From: Chloroflexota bacterium
GTDB taxonomy: Bacteria > Chloroflexota > Anaerolineae > Promineifilales > Promineifilaceae
Length of the DNA stretch: 11,147 bases
Assembly: GCA_024223125.1 (NCBI GenBank)
Contig: JAAEOP010001063.1
Coordinates: forward strand, 1-11,147
Direction of reading: 5' to 3'
The translations under genes were made by a program, and so were the position numbers. Below the pieces are notes generated by a model. The model was not told the origin of the DNA and did no database searches. It worked only from the letters and a program-made list of their open reading frames with translations. Positions 1-7,588 of the stretch are shown here, piece after piece (position 1 is the first letter of the stretch; each line of letters begins with the position of its first letter).

Positions 1-3000
1 CACACTACGCCCGACAGCGATGATACCGCTGGACCATCCACCGCAGTAACATCGGAACCGATCAGCGCCCGCCCGCTGACAGTACTCCGCCACGCCCCTG
101 AAGGGGAATTGCCCGGTGCCCCTTTTGTCAATATCACTTTTAACCAACCGATGGTGCCTCTAACCAATCTGGGAGAACTCGAGGCAGCGGACGTACTCGT
201 CACCATTGCCCCTGCTCTGCCCGGAATTTGGCAATGGATCAGTCCGGAGACTTTGCATTTTGAATATGATAGCAGTGATGCCGCCAATCTACCCCCAGCC
301 ACAGCCTATACTGTTTCCATTCCGGCTGGCACAAAGTCGGCCACAAGTAATCAACTGGCACAGACAGTTTCCTGGACGTTTCACACGCCCCTGTTAAAAC
401 TCGTGTCGTCCTACCCCAACGGTGGTGTCCATGCGCTCAACCCCCTGTTTTTTACTGCTTTTGACCAGAAGATTGACCGGGATGCTGTTTTCGAGCATAT
501 CCAAGTGACGGCAAACAATCAGGTTGTGCCGGTACGTTTGGCAACTGAAGCAGAAATTGAGGCCGATACACGGGTCAGCCAGATGGCGAAAAACGGCCGT
601 ATCGATCAATTCCTCATCTTCCGTGCCCAGCAGCCTCTTCCCGCCAATGCCCAAATCCTGGTTAGAGTCATGCCCGGCACCCCCTCCGCCGCCGGACCGC
701 TCCTGACGGCAGCCGAGCAATCTTTCAGCTTTCGCACTTACCCGCCCTTGCAAATCACCGATCATGCCTGCGTCGGGACCAGAGATATCTGTCCACCACT
801 GTCGTCATTCAAGATTACGTTTAATAATCCCCTGACTGCCAGTGCCTCTATCGAGAGTATGCTCCAAATATCACCCGCTTTGCCAGATGCCCAAGTGGAC
901 ATCAGCGGTAAGACCCTCATCATTCATGGTGCATCTCAGGGAGACACAACCTACCGGGTTCGGGTTGGCGACGATATACAGGATAGTTACGGTCAAACGT
1001 TGGGCCAAGAGCAAACGCTCACCTTCAAGACAGACGCCGGGCCGCAAGCTCTGAGCGGCCCCAACAAAAATCTGATCACCTTGGATCCATCGGCTAATTC
1101 ACCCGTTTTCACCGTGTATTCTATTAATTATGAAAAGCTGAAGGTGCGGATATACGCTGTTGACCCCCAGGAGGATTGGCTGGCTTACCTGGAATATCGC
1201 CACCAATTTATGAGCGATGAACCGCTGCGGCCACCAGGCAGGCGTGTATTGAATCGCACGATTCGTCTTAACGGCGAAACCGAAACCCTTTTAGAAACGA
1301 CAATTGATTTAAGCGATGTTCTGGATGGTGACACGGGGCATTTGCTCGTCATTGTGGAGCCGCCATCAAGCTTTTTTGGCGACAACCGAAATATCCGCCG
1401 CCGCACCATCCAAACCTGGGTACAGGTGACGCAGATTGGTTTGGATGCTTTACACGACCATAGTAGTATGCTGGTTTGGACAACGAATTTGCAAGATGGC
1501 GCCCCGTTGGCCGGTGTCACTATCAGCAGACTCAATGCAGCTCAGGCCACAACTGACAGTGATGGTGTGGCCCGTTTGGGGCTTGTGTCACGGCCGTTTA
1601 AACTCTTAGTCGCTCAACTAGGGAATGACACGGCCATTTTGCCCTCTGACGCGCACACTACTGACGCACCAGACAAAATGCATTGGTACTTGTTTGACGA
1701 CCGGCAGTTGTACCGTCCGGGCGAGGAGGTGCATGTCAAAGGCTGGCTGCGTTGGGTAGGTGGTAATCAGGGCGGGGATGTGAGCTTGCCGGGGGATAAT
1801 TTCACGGCCGTTTCCTACCAAGTTATCGGGGTGCAAAATAATCGATTGCACACCGGTTCCGTTGACATTAGCCCCTTGGGCGGGTTTGATCTAGCCTTTA
1901 CCTTACCCGAAAACGTCAACCTGGGTAAGGCTCACTTGGTGCTCCAGGCCAATGGGCAGCGCTACCGGCATACCTTCCAAATCCAGGAATTTCGTCGCCC
2001 AGAATTTGAGGTGAAGGCAGGGGCCGAAACCGTCAGCTCCCATATTATCAATGATCCATCCATTATATCCGTGGCCGCCAATTATTATGCTGGCGGCCCT
2101 CTGCCCAATGCCGAAGTGACTTGGAATGTAACCTATGCGCCCGGTACTTACCGGCCGCCCAATTGGTCAGGTTTCACCTTTGGGCAATGGGATCCCTGGT
2201 GGCAAGAGGTCGAAGGTCCAGCCAACAATGCCACGGAAACATTTAGCGGCACCACCGATGGGGCCGGCAAACATTATTTACAGCTTGATTTTGAAACGTC
2301 GAGCGGTCAACAGTCTGTGTTGACCCAACCGTATACTATTTGGGCCGATGTTACGGTGATGGATACGAACCGGCAAGCCTGGTCAACCCATACCAGCCTG
2401 CTTGTCCATCCGTCCGAACTGTACGTCGGCTTACGCAGCGACCGCACTTTTGTGCAGCCGGGTACGCCTCTGGAAATCGACACCATCGTCACCAATATAG
2501 ATGGCGAAGCCATTGCCGGCAAAGAGGTTCAAGTGACTGCTGTGTATAGAGGTTGGCAAAGTGGTCGCTGGACGTTGGCGGTCATTGATAGGCAAGAGTG
2601 CAGCCTAATCTCTACAATAGAACCAGCCCGCTGTGCTTTTACTACCGAAAAGGGAGGCGTGTATGAGATAACGGCCGTCATCACCGACGATCAGGGACAC
2701 CCCAACGAAAGCCGCTTAACGCGCTGGGTAAGCGGCGGCCAACGCCCTACCTCTAACCGGGTGGCCCAAGAAACAGTCACACTTATCCCCGACAAAGAAA
2801 CATACCAGCCGGGCGACACGGCCGAAATTTTAATTCAGCCGCCGTTCAGCCCCGCCGAAGCCTTGCTTACCGTCAGTCGCAATGGCATCTTATATACTGA
2901 ACAGTTCCACATTGAGACAGATAGTCACACGCTGCAAATCCCCATCAGCGAAGCCCACGTCCCCAACCTGTTTGTGCAAGTCAATTTAGTGGGGTCTGTC

Positions 3001-5631
3001 CCCCGCACAGACAGCGCTGGTGAGGCGCTGTCTGACATTTCGCCTCGACCTGCTTACGCTGCTGGCAGTCTAAAACTAAGCGTCCCACCGCACACACGCG
3101 CTTTGTCGCTGACTGTCTCGCCACAGGCAACTGAGCTAGAACCGGGCGGGGAAACGGCCGTAGCAGTTACTGTAACCGATGCCAACGGCAATCCGGTATC
3201 TGGGGCTGAATTGGCGCTGGTTGTGGTTGATGAGGCGGTTTTGGCCCTGACCAATTACCAACTCCCGGACCCGCTGAGTCTGTTTTATGCCCAGCGAAGA
3301 TCATGGGTAAACGGCCGTTATAGCCGGGACAACATCCTTCTGCTTGATCTCCAGTCCTTGCGCGAACAAATTCAAGCAGCAGCGGCTGCCCCAGAGATGA
3401 TCGTAGAAGAGGTGGTCGAAATGGCGGAGGAGGAGATGGAAGGCACTCCCGAAGAAACAGTTCCCCAGGGAACCAGCCCTGGTAACGACCCCATCTCGGT
3501 ACGCAGCGATTTCAATCCTTTGGCGACTTTCGCGCCCACCGTTTATACCGATGCCAACGGTCAGGCCACTGTGAATGTAACCTTGCCCGACAACCTTACT
3601 CGCTATCGGGTGATGGTCGTCGCTGTTGCTGGCGACAAGCAATTTGGCACAGGCGAAAGTCATTTGACAGCGCGGCTGCCACTGATGGTACGCCCCTCAG
3701 CCCCCCGGTTCCTCAACTTTGGCGACCAGTTTGAATTTCCCGTAATATTGCAAAATCAGACCGACCAGCCGCTGGCTGTGGCTGTAGCACTGCAAACGAC
3801 CAATCTCACCCTGACGGCGAACCGTGGTTGGCTGGTAACAATCCCGGCTAACAACCGGGTGGAAGTCCGCTTCCCAGCGGCGGCGGCCAGCGCGGGGACG
3901 GCGCGTTATCAGGTAGCGGCCGTTTCGGGTCCTTATGCGGATGCGGCCGTGGGTGAGCTGCCCGTTTACACGCCAGCCACCACTGAAACATTCGCCACCT
4001 ATGGTGTCGTTGATAATGGCGCGGTAGCCCAGCCATTGGCCCTGCCTGGGGAGGTCATCCCGCAATTTGGCGGCTTGGAAATCACAACCTCTTCTACAGC
4101 CCTGCAATCGTTGACGGATGCGGTCATTTACCTGGTCAATTATCGATATTCCGGCTCAGAACAGATCGCTTCTCGCATTCTGGCTCTGGCAGCCCTGCGC
4201 GATGTGCTGGCCGCTTTTGAGGCCGATGGGTTGCCCCCGCCAGATGCCCTGGAAACGGCCGTTCCCCAAAACATCGAACGTTTGCGAGATATGCAGAATC
4301 AGGACGGCGGCTTTCCCATGTGGGAGCGCGGTGAACCTTCAATCCCCTTCTACAGCATCCACGTGGCCCACGCGCTGGCGCGGGCCCAACAAAAAGGCTT
4401 TGATGTGCCGCCCGGAATGATTCAGCGCCTCAGCGGTTATCTGGTCAATATCGAACGCCGTTTTCCGGCCGAATACAGTCAAAATACAGGCTGGGCTTTG
4501 CGCTCATACGCCCTCTACGTCCGTAATTTGCTGGGCGATCCCGACCCGGCCAGAGCCAGCGCTTTGTATGAAGAAGCTGGCCTGGAGAATCTGACGCTAG
4601 AATCACTGGCCTGGCTGTGGCCCGTGCTGGCGCATGATCCCAATTTAACGGCCAAGGTAGAAGCCATTCGCCGTCACTTCAACAATCGCGCTGTGGAAAC
4701 GGCCGCTGCCGCCAACTTTACGACCTCTTACGGCGGCGACACCTACCTCATGCTCCATTCCAACCGGCGCACAGACGGCATCATTTTAGAAGCATTCATT
4801 GCCAATGATCCGGAGAATGATTTGATCCCCAAGGTTGTTAATGGGCTGTTGGCTCATCGCACCCGAGGCCGCTGGCGCAATACGCAAGAAAATGTCTTTA
4901 TTCTGCTGGCCCTGGATCGTTATTTCAACACCTATGAAAAGGAAACGCCGGATTTTGTAGCCCGTGTCTGGCTGGGCGAGGATTATGTGGCCGAGCATCA
5001 ATATGCTGGTCGCACGACCGATAGCCAACGCACAACTGTGCCTATGGGCTATCTCATAGATGAATTGAGTGCCGCGGGCGGTAGGGCAGGTTTAATGTTG
5101 ATGAAAGAGGGAAACGGCCGTTTATATTACCGCTTTGGTCTCAACTATGCACCGGCCGACCTGGATTTAGAGCCATTGGATAGGGGTTTCACTGTACAGC
5201 GCAGCTACCAAGCAGTTGACGATCCGGAGGATGTCTTGCGGGATGAGAACGGCATCTGGCATATCAAAGCGGGTGCCCTGGTTCGTATCAACCTGACCAT
5301 GATTGCCAACAACCGACGTTATCACGTGGCACTGGTTGATCCGCTGCCAGCCGGGTTAGAGATTGTGAATCCCTCTTTGGCTGTTTCTAGCCTTCTCCCC
5401 TCCAATAATGTCCGCCCAGATGGACGGGGTACCTGGTACCAACACCAGAACCTGCGCGACGAGCGGGCCGAGGCATTCCGCACGCTCTTGCAGGAAGGCG
5501 TTTACCAATACAGCTATGTCGTCCGCGCCACCACGCCCGGCATCTTTGTGGCGCCCCCCGCCAAAGCGGAGGAGATGTATTCGCCAGAGGTGTTTGGCCG
5601 TAGCAGTAGCGATTGGGTGATTGTGGAGTAG
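1..5631 (+). CDS. Bacterial alpha-2-macroglobulin family protein, 5' partial, thioester cysteine missing
   Basis: Extracytoplasmic protease-trap type protein. Residue n below is counted from base 1. The frame is open to base 1 and already reads like protein, so the start and any signal peptide lie upstream; the first in-window start codon (TTG at 109) is not a credible start. Ig-like (Big_5-type) repeats fill about 30-345, with a Cys pair (HACVGTRDIC). A macroglobulin domain follows from about 353. The MG2 signature (WYLFDDRQLYRPGEEV) is at 562. A bait-region-type domain lies at about 1024-1100 with VDEAVLAL at 1076, followed by an Ala-rich then Glu-rich linker at about 1126-1156. The A2M core is at about 1171 (TDANGQ, LPDNLTRYRV). 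The thioester/helical domain begins near 1360, and bMG10 near 1758 (VDPLPAGLE), ending with a conserved RATTPGIF, PP, EMYSPEVFGRS tail. Where family members have Cys-x-Glu-Gln this protein has Gly-Ser-Glu-Gln (1385-1388), so no thioester can form. Family assignment is very secure; substrate is unknown. Confidence 0.96.
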   Translation, partial: HTTPDSDDTAGPSTAVTSEPISARPLTVLRHAPEGELPGAPFVNITFNQPMVPLTNLGELEAADVLVTIAPALPGIWQWISPETLHFEYDSSDAANLPPATAYTVSIPAGTKSATSNQLAQTVSWTFHTPLLKLVSSYPNGGVHALNPLFFTAFDQKIDRDAVFEHIQVTANNQVVPVRLATEAEIEADTRVSQMAKNGRIDQFLIFRAQQPLPANAQILVRVMPGTPSAAGPLLTAAEQSFSFRTYPPLQITDHACVGTRDICPPLSSFKITFNNPLTASASIESMLQISPALPDAQVDISGKTLIIHGASQGDTTYRVRVGDDIQDSYGQTLGQEQTLTFKTDAGPQALSGPNKNLITLDPSANSPVFTVYSINYEKLKVRIYAVDPQEDWLAYLEYRHQFMSDEPLRPPGRRVLNRTIRLNGETETLLETTIDLSDVLDGDTGHLLVIVEPPSSFFGDNRNIRRRTIQTWVQVTQIGLDALHDHSSMLVWTTNLQDGAPLAGVTISRLNAAQATTDSDGVARLGLVSRPFKLLVAQLGNDTAILPSDAHTTDAPDKMHWYLFDDRQLYRPGEEVHVKGWLRWVGGNQGGDVSLPGDNFTAVSYQVIGVQNNRLHTGSVDISPLGGFDLAFTLPENVNLGKAHLVLQANGQRYRHTFQIQEFRRPEFEVKAGAETVSSHIINDPSIISVAANYYAGGPLPNAEVTWNVTYAPGTYRPPNWSGFTFGQWDPWWQEVEGPANNATETFSGTTDGAGKHYLQLDFETSSGQQSVLTQPYTIWADVTVMDTNRQAWSTHTSLLVHPSELYVGLRSDRTFVQPGTPLEIDTIVTNIDGEAIAGKEVQVTAVYRGWQSGRWTLAVIDRQECSLISTIEPARCAFTTEKGGVYEITAVITDDQGHPNESRLTRWVSGGQRPTSNRVAQETVTLIPDKETYQPGDTAEILIQPPFSPAEALLTVSRNGILYTEQFHIETDSHTLQIPISEAHVPNLFVQVNLVGSVPRTDSAGEALSDISPRPAYAAGSLKLSVPPHTRALSLTVSPQATELEPGGETAVAVTVTDANGNPVSGAELALVVVDEAVLALTNYQLPDPLSLFYAQRRSWVNGRYSRDNILLLDLQSLREQIQAAAAAPEMIVEEVVEMAEEEMEGTPEETVPQGTSPGNDPISVRSDFNPLATFAPTVYTDANGQATVNVTLPDNLTRYRVMVVAVAGDKQFGTGESHLTARLPLMVRPSAPRFLNFGDQFEFPVILQNQTDQPLAVAVALQTTNLTLTANRGWLVTIPANNRVEVRFPAAAASAGTARYQVAAVSGPYADAAVGELPVYTPATTETFATYGVVDNGAVAQPLALPGEVIPQFGGLEITTSSTALQSLTDAVIYLVNYRYSGSEQIASRILALAALRDVLAAFEADGLPPPDALETAVPQNIERLRDMQNQDGGFPMWERGEPSIPFYSIHVAHALARAQQKGFDVPPGMIQRLSGYLVNIERRFPAEYSQNTGWALRSYALYVRNLLGDPDPARASALYEEAGLENLTLESLAWLWPVLAHDPNLTAKVEAIRRHFNNRAVETAAAANFTTSYGGDTYLMLHSNRRTDGIILEAFIANDPENDLIPKVVNGLLAHRTRGRWRNTQENVFILLALDRYFNTYEKETPDFVARVWLGEDYVAEHQYAGRTTDSQRTTVPMGYLIDELSAAGGRAGLMLMKEGNGRLYYRFGLNYAPADLDLEPLDRGFTVQRSYQAVDDPEDVLRDENGIWHIKAGALVRINLTMIANNRRYHVALVDPLPAGLEIVNPSLAVSSLLPSNNVRPDGRGTWYQHQNLRDERAEAFRTLLQEGVYQYSYVVRATTPGIFVAPPAKAEEMYSPEVFGRSSSDWVIVE

Positions 5632-5672
5632 ATAGGAAAGGCGGGCCAGGTGGCAATGGCTCAGGTGGAACA

Positions 5673-5690
5673 TTGAGAGAATCCTCTCAA
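5673..5690 (+). terminator. Perfect 7-bp hairpin after the macroglobulin gene
   Basis: TTGAGAG and CTCTCAA pair perfectly around an AATC loop, 41 bases after the macroglobulin stop codon. There is no run of T after it on either strand, so it is not a textbook intrinsic terminator. It could be a weak terminator or an mRNA 3'-end stabiliser. Confidence 0.35.
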
Positions 5691-5712
5691 GCTAACGAAA
5701 CTCTAAAATCTA

Positions 5713-5808
5713 TGTAACTGTACAGGTGTCTCTCGACTGTCATACCCGCGAAGGTGGGTATCCAAATTGTGGATTCCTGCCTTCGCAGGAATGACCTGTA
5801 TAGTTACA
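5713..5808. repeat. REP/MITE-like nested inverted-repeat element
   Basis: Outer arms TGTAACTGTACAGGT (5713-5727) and ACCTGTATAGTTACA (5794-5808) are inverted copies with 14 of 15 matches. Inside lie two 26-base arms (5739-5764 and 5770-5795), inverted relative to each other with 21 of 26 matches. Each inner arm is itself a hairpin: ATACCCGC-GAAG-GTGGGTAT on the left, with one G-T pair, and TTCCTGC-CTTC-GCAGGAA on the right. The inner word GTCATTCCTGCGAAGGCAGG belongs to a style of intergenic palindrome common in many bacterial genomes. No transposase is encoded, so any movement would need one elsewhere. Confidence 0.8.
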
Positions 5809-5926
5809 AATCTAAATCTGAAAATTAGATAATTTGGCCGGGTTGTAAGAGTCGCTACCAGAGGTAGGGTTTGTGAGAAATTCTGGATTGAACCATTTTG
5901 AGGGGTTGGGCCAGAACCCCCGTCTA

Positions 5927-6049
5927 ATGCCTCAACTGTCCATTTTGAATGCACGTCAGGTAATTTCAGCTTTGCAAAAGGCTGGTTTTGAAGTGGTTCG
6001 TCAAAAAGGAAGCCATATTCGTTTGGGCCACACCAACTTAACTTCCTGA
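5927..6049 (+). pseudogene. hicA: Truncated HicA-type mRNA interferase toxin remnant
   Basis: A 40-residue frame starting at ATG 5927 reads with HicA character: the helix ISALQKAGFEVV is followed by VRQKGSHIRLGH, which contains the Gly-Ser-His of the double-stranded-RNA-binding-like fold and the family's catalytic His. HicA proteins are usually about 55-80 residues. Here the frame stops (TGA 6047-6049) just after the His-containing strand, so the second half of the fold is missing. There is no clear ribosome binding site and no HicB antitoxin frame on either side. I infer a dead remnant of a hicAB pair. A functional mini-protein is unlikely but not excluded. Confidence 0.72.
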
Positions 6050-6063
6050 GATAATTACCTGAC
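5955..6063. repeat. 11-bp perfect inverted repeat across the hicA remnant
   Basis: GTCAGGTAATT (5955-5965, inside the remnant's early codons) is matched exactly in inverse by AATTACCTGAC (6053-6063, just past its stop). A stem of this kind would enclose almost the whole remnant. It may mark a rearrangement boundary, or it may be chance. Confidence 0.5.
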
Positions 6064-6157
6064 ACGGCCACACTCCCTGGTAAAGCAATAAGGGGGTAAG
6101 GAGAACGGCCGCCCCATTTCTTCATCAAAGTCACAGCCTGTAACCACAAAAACTGAG

Positions 6158-6163
6158 TATAAT
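6158..6163 (+). promoter_or_regulatory. Candidate -10 box for the M28 peptidase gene
   Basis: A perfect TATAAT lies 9 bases before ATG 6173. No convincing -35 hexamer is seen at 16-19 bases upstream. Transcription would begin near 6170. The message would then be essentially leaderless for ATG 6173, or have a leader of about 18 bases for ATG 6188. Confidence 0.45.
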
Positions 6164-6172
6164 CGCAGATTG

Positions 6173-7558
6173 ATGAAAGTTAGACTGATGAAAACGCACC
6201 TGAGCTTTTTTTTGCTTGCTGTTCCCTTCTTGATCTCCGCCTGTGGGTTGACTGACCGGCCGGAGATGCGGGAGATGCCGACGCCGGTGGCCACAGCCCA
6301 ACCGTGGAACTTGGACACAGAATCGGCCGTAGGCGTGGTGTACGATCCGGTGAGTGATGTGGTTCCGGCCGTTGATGTAGATATTGCCGGGTTGGTAGCG
6401 GCCGTATCCCAACAGCAGTTAATGGGCTATGTACAATCCGCAGAAAGCTTTGGTACGCGCAACACCTTTAGCGTTACCGACGACCCCGCTTTTGGCATTG
6501 GGGCGGCGCGGCAGTGGATTTATGGCGAGTTTTTACGGGTGGGTGACGGCCGTCTTCAGGTTGAGTTTCAAGAATTCTCCGTTCATTATGCCGGCTTAAC
6601 GGCCGAGGGCTGGAACATCGTCGCCACCCTGCCTGGTACAGCCCAAAGTAATGACGCCATTGTGATTACGGCCCATTACGACACCCGCCCCGCCGAAGCC
6701 ACTGACGGCGAAAGTTTAGCCCCCGGCGCTAATGACAATGGGGCGGGCATTGCCTTGTTATTGGAAACAGCCCGGCTGCTCAGTTCCCGTGAATGGAAGC
6801 AAGACATTATTTTTGTAGCTACGGCCGCTGAAGAGCAAGATACCCAGGGAGCCAAACATTTTGTGCAGACTGGGTTTTTGAACGGCGTCAACATTGTGGC
6901 CGCCATTAACTATGATGGCATTGGCGGTGAAGTGGGTATTCCCCAACATATCCGCCTGTTTGCCCCCAATATTCGCCAATCCCCTTCCGGCGAACTGGCT
7001 CGTTATTATGAATATGTGGCCGGGTTGTATGTACCCACCTTCCCCATCAACATGATTGATTCGCTGGACCGTGACGGCCGTTATGGCGACCATCGAGAGT
7101 TTGTCAATGCCGGAATGCCAGCTATCCGTCTTACCCAATCTATAGAAAATCCTGATTTGTTGAATTCGCGCCGCGATAGGTGGGACCAGATTGATTATAA
7201 TTATTTCCAGAAGGTTGTACAGATGAATGTGGCCGTGGTCGCTAATCTGGCCGGTGCGCCGGAGACGCCAGAAACGCCTCTGATTCGGGCGTTGGAGGAG
7301 CCGGGGCAATACCGTTTGAACTGGCTGGTGCAGCCAGAAGCGGCCGGTTATGTCATCGCTTTTCGGCCGCTAACATCGGTCACATACCCAACATTCCGTT
7401 TTGTACGCACCCGTGAAGCGGGGGATGTCGTGTTGACCAGTTTTGACCCTAACCTGACATATGCGGTGAGTATGGCGGCGTTGGATGGATACGGCCGTGT
7501 GAGCGACTTTACTGCTGAAGTAATTGTAGAACCGTTTGTGGAAACGGCCGGGAGATAA
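6173..7558 (+). CDS. Lipoprotein M28-family zinc peptidase with C-terminal fibronectin-like domain
   Basis: Probable secreted aminopeptidase-type metalloenzyme, lipid-anchored outside the membrane. From ATG 6173 it has 461 residues. A hydrophobic signal (FFLLAVPFLISAC) ends in a lipobox with Cys24; starting at ATG 6188 instead gives an 18-residue signal peptide, equally good. All M28 metal residues are visible: His168 (AHYDT), Asp188 (GANDNGAG), catalytic Glu220 and ligand Glu221 (AEEQ), Asp248 (NYDGIG) and His307 (YGDHREF). The catalytic domain covers about 85-360. After a proline-rich hinge (APETPETP), residues about 370-461 look like a fibronectin type III-like beta domain (WLVQPEAAGYVIAF). 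It stands alone behind its own TATAAT and converges on the VanW gene. Peptidase family is secure; its substrate is not visible. Confidence 0.93.
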   Translation: MKVRLMKTHLSFFLLAVPFLISACGLTDRPEMREMPTPVATAQPWNLDTESAVGVVYDPVSDVVPAVDVDIAGLVAAVSQQQLMGYVQSAESFGTRNTFSVTDDPAFGIGAARQWIYGEFLRVGDGRLQVEFQEFSVHYAGLTAEGWNIVATLPGTAQSNDAIVITAHYDTRPAEATDGESLAPGANDNGAGIALLLETARLLSSREWKQDIIFVATAAEEQDTQGAKHFVQTGFLNGVNIVAAINYDGIGGEVGIPQHIRLFAPNIRQSPSGELARYYEYVAGLYVPTFPINMIDSLDRDGRYGDHREFVNAGMPAIRLTQSIENPDLLNSRRDRWDQIDYNYFQKVVQMNVAVVANLAGAPETPETPLIRALEEPGQYRLNWLVQPEAAGYVIAFRPLTSVTYPTFRFVRTREAGDVVLTSFDPNLTYAVSMAALDGYGRVSDFTAEVIVEPFVETAGR

Positions 7559-7560
7559 GG

Positions 7561-7580
7561 GAGATTGGAGATTCAATCTC
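7561..7580. terminator. Hairpin between convergent genes
   Basis: GAGATTG (7561-7567) and CAATCTC (7574-7580) pair perfectly around a 6-base loop, in the 30-base gap between the peptidase stop and the VanW stop. The position suits a shared terminator, but neither side has a proper T tract, so the call is tentative. Confidence 0.4.
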
Positions 7581-7588
7581 AATAAAAG

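Noticed and set aside
3697..4107. 136-residue minus-strand frame inside the macroglobulin gene
   Set aside because: Arg/Gly-rich antisense shadow of a securely identified coding sequence.
5902..5920. GGGGTT/AACCCC hairpin before the hicA remnant
   Set aside because: Six-base stem without a T tract or conserved context. It may be chance, and its closeness to the ATG suggests nothing definite.
5703..6149. 148-residue open frame on the minus strand across the intergenic region
   Set aside because: It runs through the inverted-repeat element and antisense to the hicA remnant, resembles no family, and contains the usual pseudo-peptide (IPAKAGIH) obtained by translating such palindromes.
6758..7309. 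183-residue minus-strand frame inside the M28 gene
   Set aside because: Antisense shadow. The sense frame contains all five metal ligands in order.
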